Source of the DNA: CAZSSM01 sp964609385
GTDB taxonomy: Bacteria; Planctomycetota; Planctomycetia; Isosphaerales; Isosphaeraceae
Direction of reading: 5' to 3'
Length of the DNA: 64,000 nt
NCBI GenBank assembly: GCA_964609385.1
Contig: CAZSSM010000003.1
Location: 1-64,000, forward strand
Shown here: piece after piece, positions 61,997 to 64,000 of the stretch
Position numbering within the stretch: the stretch's first letter is position 1
Layout: each line of letters opens with the position of its first letter
The notes under the pieces: model-generated
Database searches by the model: none
Told to the model about the DNA's origin: nothing
Seen by the model: the letters and a program-made list of their open reading frames with translations, nothing else
Made by a program: the position numbers and the translations under genes

Positions 61997-62815
61997 TCAC
62001 GATTCGGACTGGGAATCCTTGGTTGTGTTCGCATTACGGGTACGGTCCGGATTCGGCCCGGTGTGAGTTTTTTTCCCCGGACCCTCCTCGGAATCGCTTT
62101 CGTCGACATTTGTTTCACTTTTGGTCGATCGGCCACGAGGCTTGGAGGCCATCGGTTCGCCACAGATCGCCCTCAGGTCCCGCCAGGGCGACCGCGCGTC
62201 GTCGGCAGGTGTGAGATCATGGGTCAAGCGTTCCATGAGTTGACTGAATTCGAGGCCACGGCTCTTGGGGACGGCGCGTTCGATCGCCGAGCGCGCTGCG
62301 GCCACCTCAACGTCGGGCTCGATCAAGGCGAGTTGGATCAGGCAACAGCGAAGCGGCTCATCGACGGGGATGGCATGTCCGCCCAGGGCCAACTGGACGA
62401 CCGTCGCGAAGACGTAGTCGTCGGCCATCGTCTCCAGCTTCTGTAATTCCTTGGCAGATTCCTTCAACGGCCACTTGGTCATGTGGTCCAGATCGAAGGT
62501 GAAGAAATGCCGGAAGAGCTGTCGGAGGAATTGGCGGATCTGTTGGGCGCGGGGCTCGGGATTGGGCAGGTCAGCCAAGGTCTTGGCGATCTCTTCGGCC
62601 CGGCTCACCCGCACCTCATTCCAGTCGTAGAACTGGTCCTTGAAGCGGTTGACGGCCTGCACGGCCTGCTCGCGTGTGCAACCATTGTGACAGATCCCGA
62701 AGATCACCGATTCCAGGACCGGGAGCTTGGCCGGTGGGTCCAACGAAGCGCGGTAGTGGGTGCGCAGGAGATCGAGGACCTCGGCAACGATCTGTGATTT
62801 GGAATGGCCGGCCAT
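61997..62815 (-). CDS. Endonuclease III-superfamily-like (HhH-GPD) protein with degenerate active site
   Basis: 272 aa from the ATG giving MAGHSKSQIVAEVLDLLRTH. Residues about 10-170 resemble the Nth fold: LPVLESVIFGICHNGCTREQ aligns with the first helices of endonuclease III and GGHAIPVDEPLRCCLIQLAL with the segment carrying the catalytic Asp (here Asp152). The HhH lysine (LPGVGRKTA in Nth) is replaced (LETMADDYVFA) and the Fe-S cysteines are missing, so glycosylase/lyase chemistry is doubtful. The C-terminal 60 residues are acidic/Lys-rich and disordered. It lies downstream of rbfA (about 200 bp), same strand. Confidence 0.62.
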   Translation of the reverse strand: MAGHSKSQIVAEVLDLLRTHYRASLDPPAKLPVLESVIFGICHNGCTREQAVQAVNRFKDQFYDWNEVRVSRAEEIAKTLADLPNPEPRAQQIRQFLRQLFRHFFTFDLDHMTKWPLKESAKELQKLETMADDYVFATVVQLALGGHAIPVDEPLRCCLIQLALIEPDVEVAAARSAIERAVPKSRGLEFSQLMERLTHDLTPADDARSPWRDLRAICGEPMASKPRGRSTKSETNVDESDSEEGPGKKTHTGPNPDRTRNANTTKDSQSES

Positions 62816-63016
62816 GGGCGAGGACTCGTGGGGCTGTTCGGAAACGTAACGGACGCCATTGCCTTGCTTCAGCTTCCAAGATATCGCTTCAGGCGTCGCG
62901 ACGCACCGTTGGCGTCGATGCCAAGGTGAGCCAGTCAAGGGAAACGGGCTGTGTTTTCCCTGTGAAGCCCGATCGTCGGATTGAAGAATTCAAGAATCTC
63001 GATGACGCGAGCGGAG

Positions 63017-63454
63017 CTAGGATCGCTCTGTCTCGGAATCGGTGGATGGGGGCGAGGAAGAGTCCTCCTCAGCCGGCTCCGACGACGGCTCGGGAGTCTC
63101 CGAGTCGCGGCGCGCAGCCAGTTCGTTGAGGACTTGACCGATGGCGACCGACTTCTTGACGCTATCGTCACGTTTGAAGCGGAGCCGAGGGGTTGTCCGC
63201 GTTTGGAGTCGGGAGGCGACCTTGCGCTGAAGCCAGCCGCGGGCCGATTCCAGGCCGCGCATCGCCTCGGCTTGCTCCAAGTCAGTCCCCATGATCGAGA
63301 CGGCCGCAATGGCGTCATGCATGTCTTCGGAAACCTCGCACCCGAGCACGGTGACATGCTGGATGCGGGGGTCGTTGATCTCGAAGAGAATGGCCTGTGC
63401 CAGGGTCTCGCGGATCGCCTCGGCGATCCGAAGCGTCCGTCGCGAACCACTCAT
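63017..63454 (-). CDS. rbfA: Ribosome-binding factor A
   Basis: 145 aa from the ATG giving MSGSRRTLRIAEAIRETLAQ. The KH-like RbfA fold covers residues 1-110 with ILFEINDPRIQHVTVLGCEV and the late motif RTTPRLRFKRDDSVKK. It helps 16S rRNA/30S maturation under cold stress and during growth. A Ser/Glu/Pro-rich tail of about 35 residues extends the family core. The position directly after infB, same strand, is the classical nusA-infB-rbfA arrangement. Confidence 0.93.
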   Translation of the reverse strand: MSGSRRTLRIAEAIRETLAQAILFEINDPRIQHVTVLGCEVSEDMHDAIAAVSIMGTDLEQAEAMRGLESARGWLQRKVASRLQTRTTPRLRFKRDDSVKKSVAIGQVLNELAARRDSETPEPSSEPAEEDSSSPPSTDSETERS

Positions 63455-63627
63455 GGAGAGCAAGTCCTCGGGATGGCTGATAACGGCCCCAGACAGAGCG
63501 GAGCCAGCGGGTCACCGCAGGCTCCGCCGCTGGCCGGCTCGAGTTGAGTGTCCCTCAGCACTGAAGAAGAGCCGAGGAGACACCGAAGGATGGGAGGGCA
63601 TCCGGACGCGAGCGGACCGGAGCGCGA

Positions 63628-64000
63628 TCAGAGGGTCCGCTTGATGATCTCCTCACGGAACGCCTCGATCGTGTCGCCTTCCTTGACATCGTTGTAGTTG
63701 CCGATCTTGATGCCACACTCTTGACCTTCACGGACGTCCTTGGCGTCGTCCTTGTACCGTTTGAGCTGCTCGATCTCGCCCTTGTAGATGACGGTGCCGT
63801 CGCGGATCAAGCGGACCTTGGCGGTCCGCTCGATGTTGCCTTTGAGCACGATGCAACCGGCCACGTTGCCGACCTTAGAGATCCGGAAGACCTGACGGAT
63901 CGAGGCGCGTCCCAGGTGGGTCTCGCGGACCTCGGGGGTCAGCATCCCCTCGACGGCCTGTTTGATCTCATCCGTGACCTGGTAAATGATGTCGTAGTGG
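63628..64000 (-). CDS. infB: Translation initiation factor IF-2, C-terminal fragment (runs off the window)
   Basis: Last 123 codons of infB; the frame continues past the window edge. Visible: EIKQAVEG, MLTPEVRETHLGRASIRQVF, FRISKVGNVAGCIVLKGNIE, VIYKGEIEQLKRYKDDAKDV and IKIGNYNDVKEGDTIEAF, the C-terminal domain that binds initiator tRNA. It ends with TGA at 63628-63630, 173 bp before rbfA. Confidence 0.95.
   Translation of the reverse strand, partial: HYDIIYQVTDEIKQAVEGMLTPEVRETHLGRASIRQVFRISKVGNVAGCIVLKGNIERTAKVRLIRDGTVIYKGEIEQLKRYKDDAKDVREGQECGIKIGNYNDVKEGDTIEAFREEIIKRTL

Overview
The window is GC-rich bacterial chromosome, almost certainly from a planctomycete. The lineage call is an inference, possibly Isosphaeraceae-like. 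It rests on the DUF1501, PPC-domain, DUF1549/DUF1553 and cytochrome-c/WD40 gene run at 34.7-43.8 kb, an FHA-domain Ser/Thr kinase, a DUF1080 protein, EF-hand and fasciclin exported proteins, and a squalene/hopanoid hpnCDE operon. I found no rRNA, tRNA, CRISPR array, transposase or phage gene.

Layout. 0-4 kb (minus): a secreted Asp-box/BNR beta-propeller protein and a DUF1080 protein. 4.6-8.2 kb (plus): hpnC-hpnD-hpnE, which make squalene from farnesyl diphosphate; hpnE overlaps by 49 bp the tail of a convergent array of three paralogous ABC-2-type permeases (8.2-13.9 kb) that has no ATPase gene here. 14.3-17.5 kb: an atypical adenylate-kinase-like gene, two small exported orphan proteins, a 109-aa orphan, and about 1.2 kb of palindrome-rich non-coding DNA. 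17.8-21.3 kb (plus): a HAD phosphatase, gpsA and a rhomboid protease. 21.5-24.4 kb: an exported glutathione peroxidase diverging from a Clp_N-ThiD2-ThiE fusion, then a conserved-looking small protein. 24.7-29.9 kb (minus): a cytosolic beta-propeller, a PDZ-S41 protease and a PEGA lipoprotein. 30.4-32.5 kb (plus): leucyl aminopeptidase and a GNAT acetyltransferase. 32.7-34.4 kb (minus): a multi-EF-hand protein whose tenth EF-hand lies beyond an in-frame TGA, and a four-helix membrane protein.

34.7-43.8 kb (minus) is the planctomycete-type block transcribed DUF1501, PPC-domain, DUF1549/1553, cytochrome-c/WD40/coiled-coil. 44.3-50.2 kb (plus): a MetE-C-like methyltransferase translationally coupled to an UlaG-like metallo-hydrolase, then xylulokinase and a GT39-type membrane glycosyltransferase. 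50.3-57.1 kb: a 12-Cys copper-storage-like protein, then a dismantled Aas-like lipid module (PlsC with a residual ligase segment, plus an MFS carrier), divergent from a complete acyl ligase that is translationally coupled to an FHA/zinc-ribbon/kinase protein. 57.1-64 kb (minus): YebC, a large exported TPR protein, two tandem fasciclin proteins with a strong terminator between them, and an infB-rbfA-(degenerate endonuclease III-like) run cut by the window edge.

The strongest unusual signals are the in-frame TGA in the EF-hand gene, the residual acyl-ligase segment on PlsC, the orphan permease triplet, and the Clp_N-ThiD2-ThiE fusion. Nothing in the window looks like a defence island. All start choices come from reading domain starts and Shine-Dalgarno sequences by eye.
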